Program-made: the position numbers and the translations under genes
Source: Adiantum capillus-veneris
Taxonomy: Eukaryota; Streptophyta; Polypodiopsida; Polypodiales; Pteridaceae
Direction of reading: 5' to 3'
Length of the DNA stretch: 64,000 nucleotides
Assembly: GCA_014529385.2 (NCBI GenBank)
Contig: CM043948.1
Location: forward strand, 82,860,260-82,924,259
In this document: in pieces, positions 20,898 through 32,017 of the stretch
Position numbering within the stretch: the stretch's first letter is position 1
Layout: each line of letters opens with the position of its first letter
Notes under the pieces: generated by a model
Seen by the model: the letters and a program-made list of their open reading frames with translations, nothing else
Told to the model about the DNA's origin: nothing
Database searches by the model: none

Positions 20898-21014
20898 ATG
20901 GTTTTTGCTACATCCATGCTTCATGTGCATTTAATGCAGTGGGAAGATACCAGTTTAGTACAACAGGCTGTTGTCAAATGTGATGAGATTTGGGATTCTA
21001 TGTCTTCAGACCAG
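20898..21014 (+). CDS. MAU2: MAU2 exon: ATSMLHVHLMQWED segment
   Basis: 117 bp (39 codons), phase 0 at both ends. Acceptor TGTACAG, donor CAG|GTGAAT. Encodes MVFATSMLHVHLMQWEDTSL and VVKCDEIWDSMSSDQ, the next TPR-like unit. The ATG at 20898 is internal to the gene, not a start. Confidence 0.8.
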
Positions 21015-21917
21015 GTGAATCTATAATGCTTTAAGCAGTTGAGTAATTTTCTGTAAGCGTAGTCTCGGCTTCAAGTCAACAAAGCTCTCCCCAGTTACTC
21101 TCCTATTAGTGCCATTTACGGCAACCTAACTCAGACCAGACACATGGAATCCCGACATCTTTTGCATTGGCGTCTCCTACTGTTAATTCTGAAATTGATC
21201 CTTAAAACTATTTTCTCAAAATGATGATAGGCACGTTTCTGGCAAATTTTGTTAAGGAGGAAGGTTGTTATTTTTGATAATGAAACTTTGTTCAGGCATC
21301 TTGTCGAGCTAGTCAAGACTTATATGGTGAACATGGAAAAACATTGTGGTGTACTGAAGTCCCTAAATATTAATGATGGGAAGCACACTCGAACTTTGCC
21401 ACATTCTTTAGTCTCTAGACTTGAATTCTTATTTTAGTACTTGTCTGTAGTCTGCTTGAAGAAAAAGTTTGATTTATCTTGAACTTGCTGTCTGTTTGAG
21501 ATTTTAGAACTCTTCATCTGCCCAGTAAGGTCGAACCATGTATGCTTGGTGTTTGGACAATAATTTGAGGTTTTGAAATGTCAGACTATAGCTTCGCATG
21601 TAGAGGCCTCAAGCGTAGCATTTTAGCTTTTTGATTTGCTATCTCAGTATATGAGCTTGTTGTTATGTGTCTACCTAGTTAGACACTTCAGTTTTATAGT
21701 GGAGAGCTTGTGGTCCAGGAATGGATAATGGTTGCCACTATCTCATGATACAGAATGGTTAGCATACTGTAGGGGTTGTGTACCAAAAACATTTTAAAGA
21801 GGGGACGTTTGCACGTTCCTATATAGTACTGTTTTACTGAGAATTAGGTACATGTGCTTGATGTTTAAAGACCACAGGAAACGTGCATATAAAATTTATG
21901 GCTTTTGTCTTTTGCAG

Positions 21918-22326
21918 AGAAAAGCATGCTTTGGTCTCCATTTGTACAATGAGCTACTGCATACATTCTATGCGCTACGCATATGCGATTATAAACAGGC
22001 TTCATTACATGTTGAAGTCTTGGATACAGCTTTGAAAGACAGACTGCCTTCAGAGACAAGTGCTACAGCTGTGGAGCAAGCATGTACATCTCACGAAGCA
22101 CATATAGATGGCCAATTTCCTGGTTGCCAAAGTAACATGAGCAAGAATTTCAACGCAATCTTTATTACTAGCTTTGAGCTAGGACCAGCACCTCTTGGCG
22201 GGGAATGGCTACCTAAGGGTGCTGTATCTATTTTGGTTGATTTAATGGCAGTGATGTGTGCCCGTCCCAAGGGCTTGTTTGAGCAATGCAGCAAGCGCCT
22301 CATTTCAGGACTAAGCCGAGCACAGG
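21918..22326 (+). CDS. MAU2: MAU2 exon: NELLHTFYALRICDYK and GEWLPKGAV segment
   Basis: 409 bp, phase 0 in, phase 1 out. Encodes FGLHLYNELLHTFYALRICD, a variable polar stretch (about residues 45-90), then PLGGEWLPKGAVSILVDLMA and RPKGLFEQCSKRLISGLSRA. The GEWLPK and RPKGLF blocks are the segments I consider most diagnostic of plant SCC4. Donor is AGG|GTAAGA. Confidence 0.82.
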
Positions 22327-22437
22327 GTAAGATTTTTCTTTTACGAAAAAAGGCCCCTCAAATCACCTTCAAGCTGTCTTGAGCTATTTTCAGAGTTCTG
22401 ATTTATTATCTTCTTTCTTCCAATCAGATGATTTGCA

Positions 22438-22466
22438 AAAGCTTGGGATCACAACAGCTGCAACTG
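22438..22466 (+). CDS. MAU2: MAU2 29-bp microexon
   Basis: Between CAATCAG (acceptor) and GTAAGC (donor). Phase 1 in and phase 1 out. Encodes DDLQKLGITTAAT with its flanking bases. It is identified by homology and phase: without it the neighbouring exons do not join across the expected residues. Confidence 0.75.
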
Positions 22467-22835
22467 GTAAGCTTCTAGTTCACACACTTCTTTGGTCTTT
22501 TTGCATGAGGGTATTACAGAGCCCTTGAACATCCATGGACAAAGTATGTAGACACATAAGTTGCAAAAACATTGCTTCGTGTTCAATTTTCGTATGCAGC
22601 TATGGGGCAGCTTGTATGTTTTGCAAGTGGTCAAGCTAATAATTTATTGCGGTTCTACTGTCATTTCTTGGCTCTGCCTCCCTTGTTAGCAAATTGAAAG
22701 TGCAACTTGCTCTGGAATAGCTCAAATTTTGTTGGATGTTTTGGTCTCTCCTTGTAGAGAAGCAGTTAACTTTTCAAGGTGTAGTTTGAGGCATCTGGCA
22801 GTGTAGACTTTGTGACGTTCTTTTGGATTTTACAG

Positions 22836-22957
22836 AGGTGGATTTACAACATTGGGCTATATGGGTCTCTGGTGTTTACTTGATTTTGTTACTGCAATTG
22901 CTCGAAAACAAAGTGATCATTGATCTCACGAGAACAGAGTTTGCAGAAGCACAAAAG
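22836..22957 (+). CDS. MAU2: MAU2 exon: VDLQHWAIWVSGVYLILLLQ segment
   Basis: 122 bp, phase 1 in, phase 0 out. Encodes EVDLQHWAIWVSGVYLILLL and LLENKVIIDLTRTEFAEAQK. The donor AAG|GTTAAA at 22958 is a weaker site than the others (no G at +5), which matters because it starts the 40-kb intron. Confidence 0.8.
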
Positions 22958-23675
22958 GTTAAATTCGAGGTTCTGAGGTGCAAATTTGCGTCAAAATCTT
23001 TTCTATATCCTTAACAAGTAATTTTGGTTTTTATTTAGATGTTGCCTGTAGAGAAATTCGACTTATTTCTCTGTTTTTTGAGTCGTCTGAAAATTTATTA
23101 TTTGCTTCAAATTTTGATTACTTCCAAGCAATTATGAGAGGAGTCCAGACGTGCTGAAGATTTACCAAGGAGTAGGAAAGGTAGATAGGAGCCAGTGGAG
23201 GTGGATACCCTATTTATGCAGAGTCATAGAGAATAAAGCAGGTCATTTAAATCTTTCTAAGTATCTTTCAGCCTCAGCCTTGTTTGGGAGGGGTCTGGAC
23301 CCACGCTCAGCTCATGTGGTTACCTTAGGTTTGCAGTTGTCCAGCTTGGCCTACATCCCGTCTCCTTGTTTGGGTCTCATCCAGTCTCACCTTTCAAAAT
23401 CCATCGTAGATTGACTTGGCACATGGTGTTTGCTCCGATCCTTTTGTCCTTGCCCGGTGCTTGTTGGCATGTTCCATGTGTGAACCCTCTCCAAGTCCCT
23501 CATCATCCCATAAGGCATCGAGCTTGTGCTAGGCAGATCACCCCTAGGACCCAACATAGAGGGGGTGGCGGTGCATCATGCTTGAAGTGATCCCACTTGT
23601 CTAGGCTAGCCAATCAAATGGATCTCTAAGCCCATTTGAAGGAACTTGGTGGTCTTGTCATGGCAATGCATGAGC
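22958..23675 (+). other. Intron sequence without recognised features
   Basis: Starts AT-rich (22958-23140), then becomes GC-richer from about 23150 without a recognisable domain or repeat partner in the window. I see no gene in it. Confidence 0.4.
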
Positions 23676-23677
23676 TG

Positions 23678-24181
23678 TTATATAGGCATGTGTGCACAAA
23701 AAGGGGCCGAAGTGCTGCTAGCAAATTGCGTTGCTGAAGGTCTCAACTTGACATTTAAGCCAATGAGAATATCTGCTTGAACTGCACCCAACTCTAGGTG
23801 CTTGGTTCTCATTGAGAAGGCCCGACCTCCATCCAGTGGAATGTCCCAAAGAAAAGCTAACGCAAACTTCAAGGCCTTTGTGAAGTTGCCGCATGAGTAA
23901 GCCGCATCAAACTACTTGATGAAAGCCAAAGCCTTACTCTTGTGTGTTTGGCTCTTGATGTGCCGAACTTGGTTGAGGATCCTCTGTCCTCGTAATTCTT
24001 AGGCATGCGCTAAGAGGCAGCTGAGAAAGGTATAGTCACTTGCCATATACCACCATTCCGATACCTCCCTCTCTTGGCATGCCACTTGTAGAATTCCCTT
24101 TTTCCTTGCCCTAACTCTTGAATACTTCTCACTTGGCTTTGAAGGCTCCTCCTCTTGATCATTATATAGGAAACCGTTCAT
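23678..24181 (-). other. Unassigned minus-strand coding-like stretch
   Basis: Two minus-strand frames follow each other (24181-23999 and 23872-23678), and a readable stretch links them (AFIKYFDAAYSCGNFTKALK). They have amino-acid composition more like protein than like repeat DNA. I recognise no domain. It lies downstream of the gag-protease of element F on the same strand, so it could be a 3' remnant of that element or a fragment of an unknown gene. Confidence 0.25.
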
Positions 24182-24489
24182 TATATAGAAAATCGAGCTT
24201 CCCTCACAATGTCCTTGACATGAGGATTTTGTGGAGAAATTGGAGAGTGGTCATGGTGAGTGGTGCATCTGCTCTTTCGAGAAGAGTGCCTATGCTAAGG
24301 CTTGCTTCCTTGTTTTGAATATATTGCTCCTAGTTTAGGAATTGGGCGTCTCAAGATGTGCTTAGTAAAATCTGTCTTGGTCAGGATGCTAGCAAGTGCG
24401 TCCAAAACACCGATCAATTTAGTTCGAGTGAAAACCGGGTCCGTGGATTTTACCTCCTTTTGAATCTTCGTGATATTGCTATGATGGAG

Positions 24490-25115
24490 TCAAGTCCTTA
24501 CCACTAGCTTTAAACAAAGTGAATCGCTAGAAAAAGCATCAACTAAACCATCATCCTTGGGAACAATCACGTCTTGATCATACAAATCATCATGCTTGTG
24601 AGAAATCACATCGTGGTCATCATGCAAATCATCATGCTTGTCATTGTCATCCAAATCATCATGCTCATCATTATCATTCAATTCATCATGCTTATCATCC
24701 TGCAAATCTTGTGGATCATGCTTTGGAGAAGACGAGATCGAAAGAGTCTCCTTCTCCTGAATCCGATCAACTTGCTCTCCACGAATGACAATGGGAGAGT
24801 CACTTTTGGCATTGAAAGTGAACGTATTTTCCGTCCAATCAATGAGAGGGTTATGCTCACGAAACCATCGAATGCCCAAAATCATATCACATCTTGAAAG
24901 AGGAGAGACGAAAAATTTTCTACGAAAAGCGGCTTGTTGAACTGTAAACAACACATCAATGCACTCCTTCGTGATGAGAGAATCCATACCGGGAGCGAAG
25001 CCAGAGACCTCGAGAGGAGATTTTTGACTAACCTCTAGGTGGGCTCTCTCAATAAGAGAGGGATTGATCACATCATGCATACTGCTTGGGTCGAACAATA
25101 TGACAAAACGCTACC
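24490..25115 (-). pseudogene. Element F aspartic protease with His/Asp-rich tail
   Basis: On the minus strand the frame reads FVILFDPSSMHDVINPSLIE at the active-site region (DSG replaced by DPS), PLSRCDMILGIRWFREHNPLIDW at the protease end, then an acidic tail of repeated HDDL/DDNDKHDD units (about residues 140-185), and stops at 24490. No RT follows. The DNA under the tail is an imperfect CATCATGCTTGTCATTGTC-type repeat. It would act with gag in the element particle. Confidence 0.7.
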
Positions 25116-26550
25116 CCGTCATATGACCATAACATTTAATGAGAGACTCATCAATGGGAGGGTCATGAGAAACTTGGGATACACTCGTGTTGTCATTGAT
25201 TGCATTGACAGAGGAAGGGGGTTCTGTGGATTCTTTAGATTCATTCGATTCAAGACATGTTCTTTTTATTTGACCCTTAATGTGACAATGAAAACAACGA
25301 CCTTCTTTAGAATAAGTGCTTTGCTCTTCCGACGTGATCTATCCTCTTGAAATTCCTTGTGCTACCTTTTCATCTAGAGTGAGCTTAGGTTTAGCAATTG
25401 TGGTAGTTTTACCCTTAGGTTCATTTTGAGAGTTCTTTTCTGAGAGACTATTGGAAGATTGGTTAGAAGAGTTACCGTTCTTACCATTCTTACCTTTTGT
25501 AGCGTTTTGAGAGATCTGAGAGGTACTTGTCGAAGTCTTGTTTTCCTTAGGCTTTCCCTTGTTGTGCTTCATCTCTTGTGCGAGAGCAATCGCTACCGCC
25601 TTGTTGAGATCGATTCGATCGAGCACATCGACATCATACTTGATATACTCGTCCAATCCATAAAGGAATGCCTCCTTGCACTCCGCATCTGATTTACGTA
25701 CTTGAGTGCCGAGCTGCAAAACACGATTAGAGAAAGACATAACTGGCATACCATTTTGCTTGAGACCGCGCCAATTGTCCTTCAATCGTGCTAGGTACTG
25801 TGGTGGCATAAACCGCGCCTTGAGCTTGTTTTGGAAATCAGCCCAATTGAAGGAAAGGGGTGTGAATTCGTCGGCTTCCTCTACGTGCGCGGCTAACTGT
25901 GCCTCTTGCCATGCGTGGTACCAATTGATGGCATCACCAGCAAGGTACATAGCTGCCGTCAAAACCTTGCTATTTTCTGTCTTCTTAGTTGTCGCAAAAT
26001 AAGCATTAAATTGATGCAACCAAGAATGAATAACCGTAGCATCCATCTTACCATCATACTTACCGAACTGGATCTTCTCTGTGACTAGGTTGTTGGAGTC
26101 TGAATCTCGGCTTCCGCCACTTGATGAACTACCAACATCTTTGGTTGGCTCGGACTTCGAGGCGAGAACATGTCGTACAAACTCTTGGATGTGTTGTTCA
26201 CTCTGTGCCGCACGCTCGGCGTGTCTTTCTTCAGCAGCCAAGCGCGCTTGATCACGCTCACGCTCCAAGGTGTCTTGTGTGAGTTGGCGTTCACGCTCCA
26301 AGGTTTCTTGTCTGTGTTGGCGTTCACGCTCCAAGGCTTCCCGTCGTTCTGCTTTTCTTCTAGTTGTGCCATCGCAATGCGATTCGTTTCTTGTTGTTGT
26401 GCCATCATCTCCATCATCGACTTTATCAGAGCGACCATCGCCTCCATAGGATTTGGTACACTCTTGTGGCGTAGATGGGGACGGGGGAGGGTCGGGAATC
26501 TCCTGGTGGGGAAAACTCTTCTTCGCCACTCCCATGCTCACCACCTCCAT
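25116..26550 (-). pseudogene. Element F gag with coiled coil and degenerate zinc knuckle
   Basis: An open frame of 403 codons (26550-25339). It has a Pro-rich start, a long Arg/Glu coiled coil with three repeats of LERERQxxQETLERER type (about residues 70-115), and a gag core near 165-300 (KIQFGKYDGKMDATVIHSWL, INWYHAWQ, FQNKLKARFMP). A Gln/Ser/Asn-rich tail follows. After the stop, the knuckle CFHCHIKGQIKRTC has Gln where His is expected. Frame length and integrity suggest a fairly young or selected copy. Confidence 0.75.
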
Positions 26551-28257
26551 GCGAAGTATCCATTCCGCTTCGGGTGATGACCATGCACTGTGATCTTTGG
26601 TTCTTTAGTTCACGAGGAACTTGGGTTCTTGTGGGTCTTGGGTTCTTGGGTTCTTGGGGGTCTTGAGTTCTTGAGGTTCTTGAGGATCTTGAGGTTCTTG
26701 AGATTCTTCTTTCGCTTGCAATCTATGTTAGAGAAGGATCTTCTCTTCACCCGAGTTCTGCTCTTTTCCGCGGGCGCACCCCTTAGCAGCCTTGCGCTCA
26801 CACCAAGGTTGCTTTTTTTCATCTCACATCGATTGGCCGGCCGCTAAGTGCACGGTCTGCTCTCAATGAGTGAAAAGAGGCACAAGGGGAGGTTGGACAA
26901 GCCCTTCTTTCTTGGGATTCCTGTCACTCTTCAAAAACACGATTAAAAATCGACATGCCCAGAGGACTTGGGTTACGTGCGACCGCAACAAGCAAAAAAA
27001 ACTCTGTGGTTCTTGTGGTTCTTTCCTTGAGTGATCCAGAACACTGCCAATCCTTTCACTTACGGAAGGGAGAGCCTTCCGTTCCTTTAGTGAGAGAGTG
27101 ATATGGACACAAACAAAATGAATGGACACTGTGAGTGAAGGTGCTGAGATTGAGAGATAGAGAGAGAAGAGAATACGACACCGGGACGTTGTAAAACCCT
27201 CCTCCAAGGGCCCCACTCTAGATGGCGAGAGTGGTGTACTATTGATTGCACAATTTGGTACAATGGCTGATGCAATGAATCTAAATGCTTGCTATGTCGA
27301 TGTCGATGGGGTGGACGACAAGGACGAGGCTAATGCTGAAAACAGAGTGCTTGAATCGCTGACTTAAATGCTCATGAAAAACGCTGACTGCAGGCCTTCT
27401 CCGTCGCCGATTGGCTGTCCTTTTAACTGCTGCAAAACGCTGCTCTGCTTGTCACTTGCTTGTTGAAAATGCCTTGCCGAAAACGCTGGTATGGCTGTGC
27501 AAAAATGCAGGTTCATGGGCTGGTTTCGCTCTGCAAAAATGCTAATTGCTGAATTCTGAAAACGCTGGCAGAATGCTGAAATTCCACTAACGCTAGGGCT
27601 CTTCTGGGTATTGTCGCGATGGTGACGATGCAGCGGCAATCTGCTATAGCAAGACAAGATCGTAGGGCTGAATCTGCAAACACTAGGTGATCTGGGGCTG
27701 ATCCAAAACGCTAGGCTGCAAGAGGTCTTCAAGCTGAAAACGCTAGGTCATCTAGTTCTTGCTGAGAAGTTGCCTATTGAGCGATGCTCCTGTTGCCTCT
27801 TCTGCCAGAAAGTGCTAGCTCTGATTTGCTTATATATTATCTTAGCAAAATTGCCCTACCTAGTTCCCAACAAAAGTCACTTAATAAATAAGTGAAAAAT
27901 GTCAAAAAATAGGGAAAATAGGTTTAATGCTCTAGAAAATTCCCTTGATGGATTTTGATGGGAATGCTGATGATCATGCTGTGTGCAACCAGAGGATATG
28001 CATCTACTCTAAGTGACTGGTCATGCACGGTCTGCAAACAGACTCACAAAAGTGCCGGATCACTTCCTATCCTAGACTGACTTGACTCAACTGAACCCTG
28101 CTCATGCTGTAGCTTGTCCACGGACACATAGGGTTGGATGTGTCACATGACATTGACTTACGGAAAAATTCCCATGTTAGCACCCTAAAAAGGCGGCTCA
28201 ATTTGCGGGCCAGGTGTATAGTGTTGCCACATCATTACCGTGCGTAGGTGCCATGTC
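26551..28257 (-). mobile_element. Element F leader and probable 5' LTR region
   Basis: No genes. Contains a TTCTTGGG/GGTTCTTG-rich block at 26600-26710, an 8-bp inverted repeat ACGGAAGG...CCTTCCGT near 27061-27081, a GA-rich block (27150-27180) and seven or so AAAACGC words between 27380 and 27750. These blocks resemble 200-870 beside element A. I could not locate a primer-binding site or exact LTR ends, so limits are approximate. 28158-28262 belongs to a 208-bp tandem repeat (see 28171-31000). Confidence 0.4.
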
Positions 28258-28262
28258 ATCAC

Positions 28263-28613
28263 AGTTAGATTTTCATTCACCTCCAGATGCTTCGTACACT
28301 GTCTATAGGCTCCTCACCACTCACGTGCACTGGGCCTTGGTTGTGGGTTGGCCACCCGTACACATGTTGGACAAGGATCTCAGACACACTTAGGGTTGTT
28401 CAACACATTTCCCATTTTGGATGTGTTTTGGTCACATATTCCTCCATTTATATTGGAGGGTCATATTATTAGGTCTTTGGGCTATATTGAGGATTATTGC
28501 CCGATCAGCCCTATTCTCCTATAGGAGAATAGGGGGGCACCCTCTTTCTCCTTGTATTGTCTTGTCTTGTACAGAGTTCGCCATCTAGAGTTGTTGGGCA
28601 GCCAGCCTTTCCA

Positions 28614-28666
<53 letters not shown>

Positions 28667-28708
28667 ATTCTCTCTTTCTCTCTCCCCCTTCCGTTGCACA
28701 CTCTGACA
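28263..28708 (+). repeat. Element G 5' LTR
   Basis: 446 bp, ending CTCTGACA before the primer-binding site. Contains a (TC)n tract at 28617-28663. Confidence 0.85.
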
Positions 28709-28720
28709 TGGTATCAGAGC
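28709..28720 (+). promoter_or_regulatory. Element G tRNA primer-binding site
   Basis: TGGTATCAGAGC directly after the 5' LTR; initiator-Met tRNA type. Confidence 0.9.
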
Positions 28721-29572
28721 TCTAGGCTTGGATCAGCCATCGCCATCCCTTGGGAGGACTGTTCGGAGGATTTCATCGCGAAGAAGTGCTTCTTCCCCAT
28801 CAACGTTTCTGGGATCTAGTGTTTTTTGCTGCAGCCCATGCGTTTTTGGTCGCGAGCCATCTCTTCTGCATCCCTTTCCTAGCGCCTTCCCTCCCTCTGC
28901 CTCATCGCCACCACCTGCCCTCTCCTCTGCCTTGCGTTTTTCCCCATCCTTGGCCTAGCGTTTTTTGCAGGAGAGACTCCCTTGCATCAGGTGTTTTTGC
29001 AGGACAACAGCCCGCTGATTTGCGTTTTCAGCCCTATACCCTAGCGTTTTTGGGCAAGACAGCAGCCAGCCGTTCTTGCGTTTTTTGTGGCAGTCAAGAC
29101 ACCATCGGACCAGCGTTTTTTAACCTTCACTTCAGCGTTTTCTTCTTGCAGATCTTGGACAGCCAGAGCCTTGCTCCTTGCCCCTTGGTCTTCCCGCTTG
29201 GAAGTTGAACTATCATGTGACTTTGTCGGCGATTTCCCGACCCCCTATCTGCTGATTTTCAGCCTATTTTGGTGCATTTACACTGTACAGCCCTCACCTA
29301 CCAACCTCGGCATCCGGTGTTCATCACCTGGTGTCTTTGCTCAAACCCTTGCGTTCTCGCGGTGTTTCGAGCTCCCTTTTGCTGCGATTTCAGGTTTGGA
29401 CAGCACCTCGACTTTGCTTCATCGGCATCCCCTCTGGTTTCCTTGACCTCTACTGTCACTTAACCTCTACTTCGCGGTCTTTTGGCGTTTTATCTGCGTC
29501 GTTTTCCGATCCTATCCTTACCTTTGCTTCTGATTTTACACATGAGACTTCTCTGTTGATTTTTTGTTTGTA
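28721..29572 (+). other. Element G leader with repeated GCGTTTT words
   Basis: About 850 bp of untranslated leader. Around ten occurrences of (A/T)GCGTTTT(T) are scattered between 28840 and 29500. Long open frames cross it but show no domains. Confidence 0.5.
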
Positions 29573-29575
29573 CCT

Positions 29576-30244
29576 ATGGCAACACTTCCAACCATACCCA
29601 TCTTTCCTCGCAGCGAAAAGCTTGACGGCTTCAACTTTGTTGTCTGGAAGATGAAGATTCTGGTGATGCTTATGCAGTTTGACCTTTGGGATTGGCTTAC
29701 CGATCCTGCCAATGCCGTGTGTCCTGGGCTTGCTCTTGCAACTGGTGCTCCTACAACGACATCATTAGCTACCATTTCTTTTGTAGTTACACGTGCTTGC
29801 TCCTCATCTACTTCTTCTCATAGTACTGCTTCTGGCGGATGAAGTATTGTGGTTACACATGCTAATTTGGATGAGTGGAATATGAACTACCACAGAGTTT
29901 ACTCTTTCTTACTAATCAATTGTGCGGATAGCGTGTTGACGTCTTTACGCTCTCACACCATTGCACATGAGGTATGGGGTTTCCTTTGCAACATGTACGA
30001 GACGAAGACACCCGGAAGGATCCTCGCTCTGGAGAAGACTTTGATGGACTTATAGGTCTCGCCATTTCCGACTATCTAGGACTTTATATCCCGCATGCTT
30101 TTGCTCCGTGATGAGCTAGCAGCTTGTGGTCACCAGATCTCTTCCGAGGGCATGGCAACTCGATTGCTGCTCAAGCTTCTCCAGATTTACCAGGCGTGCT
30201 GCATTCTCCTTGACAGCTTCTCCACATCTGTTGTTGAGGGGAGG
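29576..30244 (+). pseudogene. Element G Copia-type gag
   Basis: ATG at 29576 (MATLPTIPIFPRSEKLDGFN, then FVVWKMKILVMLMQFDLWDW) opens the typical Copia gag start, in which the LDG(F/Y)N(F/Y)..W motif is diagnostic. It is interrupted by stops after 29842 and at 30053-30055, and continues as EVWGFLCNMYETKTPGRILALE and beyond to the polypurine tract. There is no zinc knuckle. The element must have relied on a full Copia relative. Confidence 0.75.
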
Positions 30245-30669
30245 TGTTAGATTTTCATTCATCTCTAGATGCTTCGCACACTGTCTACAGGCTCCTCACC
30301 ACTCACGTGCACTGGCCCTTGGCTGTGGGTTGGCCACCCGTACACCTGCTAGAAAGGGGTCTCAGGCACACTTAGGGTTGTTCAACACATTTCCCATTTT
30401 AGACCTATTTTGATCACATATTCCCCTATTTATATTAGAGAGTCATATTTTAGGTTGTTGGGCTATATTGAGGATTATTGCCCAACCAGCCCCTATTCTC
30501 TTGTATATATAGGAGGGGGGCTATATTGAGGATTATTGCCCAACTAGCCCCTATTCTCCTATATAAATAGGAGGGGGGACACCCTCTTTCTCATTGTATT
30601 GTCTTGTCTTGAACAAAGTTTGCCATCTGGAGTTATTGGGCTGCCAACCTTTCCACCATCTGTTTTCTC

Positions 30670-30714
<45 letters not shown>

Positions 30715-30760
30715 TGCCGTTGTCTCTTTCTCTCTCTCCCTTCCGGTGCACACTTTGACA
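30245..30760 (+). repeat. Element G 3' LTR
   Basis: 516 bp, TGTTAGATTTTC...CTTTGACA. Longer than its partner because of an internal duplication around 30500-30560 and the (TC)n tract at 30671-30711. Confidence 0.85.
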
Positions 30761-31018
30761 ATCACTTGATAGTCTTCATCGCTAGGGCCGGCAAGTATAG
30801 TGCCAAAAGCTCGGGTAGGATCCAAAAGCAACTGCTAACTTTGGTCACCAAAAAGCATCCTTTGATTTGCAAAAAAATTGCCATGCTAGCACCCTAAGAA
30901 TTTACTGGTCTGGTGTATAGGGTTGCCACATCATTAGCTTGCGTAGGTGTCATGTCATCACTTGATAGTCTTCATCGCTAGGGCCGATAGGTATAGTGCA
31001 GCGTCATATCTATTGTGC

Positions 31019-31085
31019 CCTCCCCCCCCCCCCCCTTCTTTCCACCCCTCCCAAAAAAAAAGAGTAATCGCCGAAGATTACATTT
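31019..31085 (-). mobile_element. Chromovirus 3' terminus remnant (polypurine tract and inverted repeat)
   Basis: On the minus strand a long purine tract with a 14-G run (C14 at 31022-31035 on +) is preceded by the inverted repeat GTAATC...GATTAC (31064-31081) and TTGCAAAT-like sequence. This is the same layout as the 3' ends of elements B and D. LTR-like sequence would lie to the left (30766-31018). No pol sequence is attached. Confidence 0.45.
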
Positions 31086-31420
31086 GCAAATGTCAATCCG
31101 ATTCTTTAGGAAACGCTGTCTTTGTGCATACATGCCAATGGCCATCAAAACTAGACAGAACATTCTGTAGTATGCATCATACGATACAATTCCCCAATCA
31201 AATTTCTATCCAACCATCTCATACTTGTCAGATCTATGGATATCCCAACATAGTGATGTTAGTCACCACACCCAGATAGTACCGATCCTTTACAGATGTC
31301 TTGATGCACTAAGGCCACATAACCAATCTATCTCATCTAATATGGAACTTTTGATGCACCAAATTGATATGCTTCACAAAATGCTATGCAAATGACAAAG
31401 ATGCAATCACAAGACATAAT
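31086..31420. other. No recognised feature
   Basis: About 335 bp of AT-rich sequence between the remnant 3' end and element H. I see no gene, repeat partner or domain. Confidence 0.4.
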
Positions 31421-31850
31421 TGTGAGGATTAGTGGTGCTAATCCTATACGTAAGACTTAAAACTTCATACTTAAGATCAAAGTGAGACTCAAGAGACTGA
31501 ATGTTTGTTTGATTGATTGAATGAATGCTTGAAAACTGAGTACAATAGGCTCCTTATATAGGAGACGAAGAGACACAAATGAAAAGACACGTCTCATGGT
31601 GAAGAGATGCGACTTTAGATGTAAAGAAACATCCTTTCGTTGAAGAGCTGCAACGATTGGATGAAGAGTCGCAACCATAGAGCGAAGGGGTGTGACCAAT
31701 CGTCGAAGGAGTGTGGCTTTTGGCGAAGAGGCATGTCTCTTGAGCGAAGAGTCGTGACCATCCAAGCGTAGGGGTTCTCCTAGGCATGGCACTTTGTGTA
31801 TCTGTAACTAGGAGTAGATGTAATACTGCAACATAGTCACAATCGTGACA
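31421..31850 (-). repeat. Element H 3' LTR
   Basis: 430 bp; TGTCACGATTGTGAC...AATCCTCACA in element orientation. A TATATAAG box occurs near 31550 on the minus strand. The sequence contains many diverged 10-12-bp GAAGAG(G/T)CG(C/T)G words. Confidence 0.9.
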
Positions 31851-32017
31851 TTCCCTCCCATTTAAAATGAGAGCCTCGATTTAAGGAATGACTTTTGATG
31901 TTGATAGAACTCTGAAAAAGCATTGAATCTTCGAAAATATTTTGTCTTTGAGTTATTTGAAACCTTTGTCTTCAACCTTTGCTTCTTAGGAAACCTTTTT
32001 GCTTTGACTCCTAAATC

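Larger units (their letters stand above)
28263..30760 (+). mobile_element. Element G: gag-only Copia-like LTR retrotransposon
   Basis: LTRs 28263-28708 and 30245-30760, flanked by perfect ATCAC pentamers (28258-28262, 30761-30765). TGGTATCAGAGC follows the 5' LTR (28709-28720). A polypurine tract, TTGAGGGGAGG, precedes the 3' LTR, which starts TGTTAG. The 5' LTR starts AGTTAG, a single-base change of its terminus. The interior encodes only a Copia-type gag; there is no protease, integrase or RT. Both LTRs carry TC microsatellites (28617-28663, 30671-30711). The 3' LTR has an extra copy of the GGGGGGCTATATTGAGG segment. Confidence 0.88.
28171..31000. repeat. About 208-bp tandem duplication, split by element G
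   Basis: The segment CCATG(T/C)TAGCACCCTAA ... GTGTATAG(T/G)GTTGCCACATC ... GTCATCACTTGATAG ... TCGCTAGGGCCG occurs once as 28171-28262 plus 30766-30881, and again from 30882 to about 31000. Element G sits inside the first unit, so the duplication predates G or includes its target. Confidence 0.65.

Noticed and set aside
29564-29575. Upstream ATG for element G gag (MFVP...)
   Set aside because: The ATG four codons later (29576) begins the family-like MATLP sequence, but either could be used; this does not alter the call.
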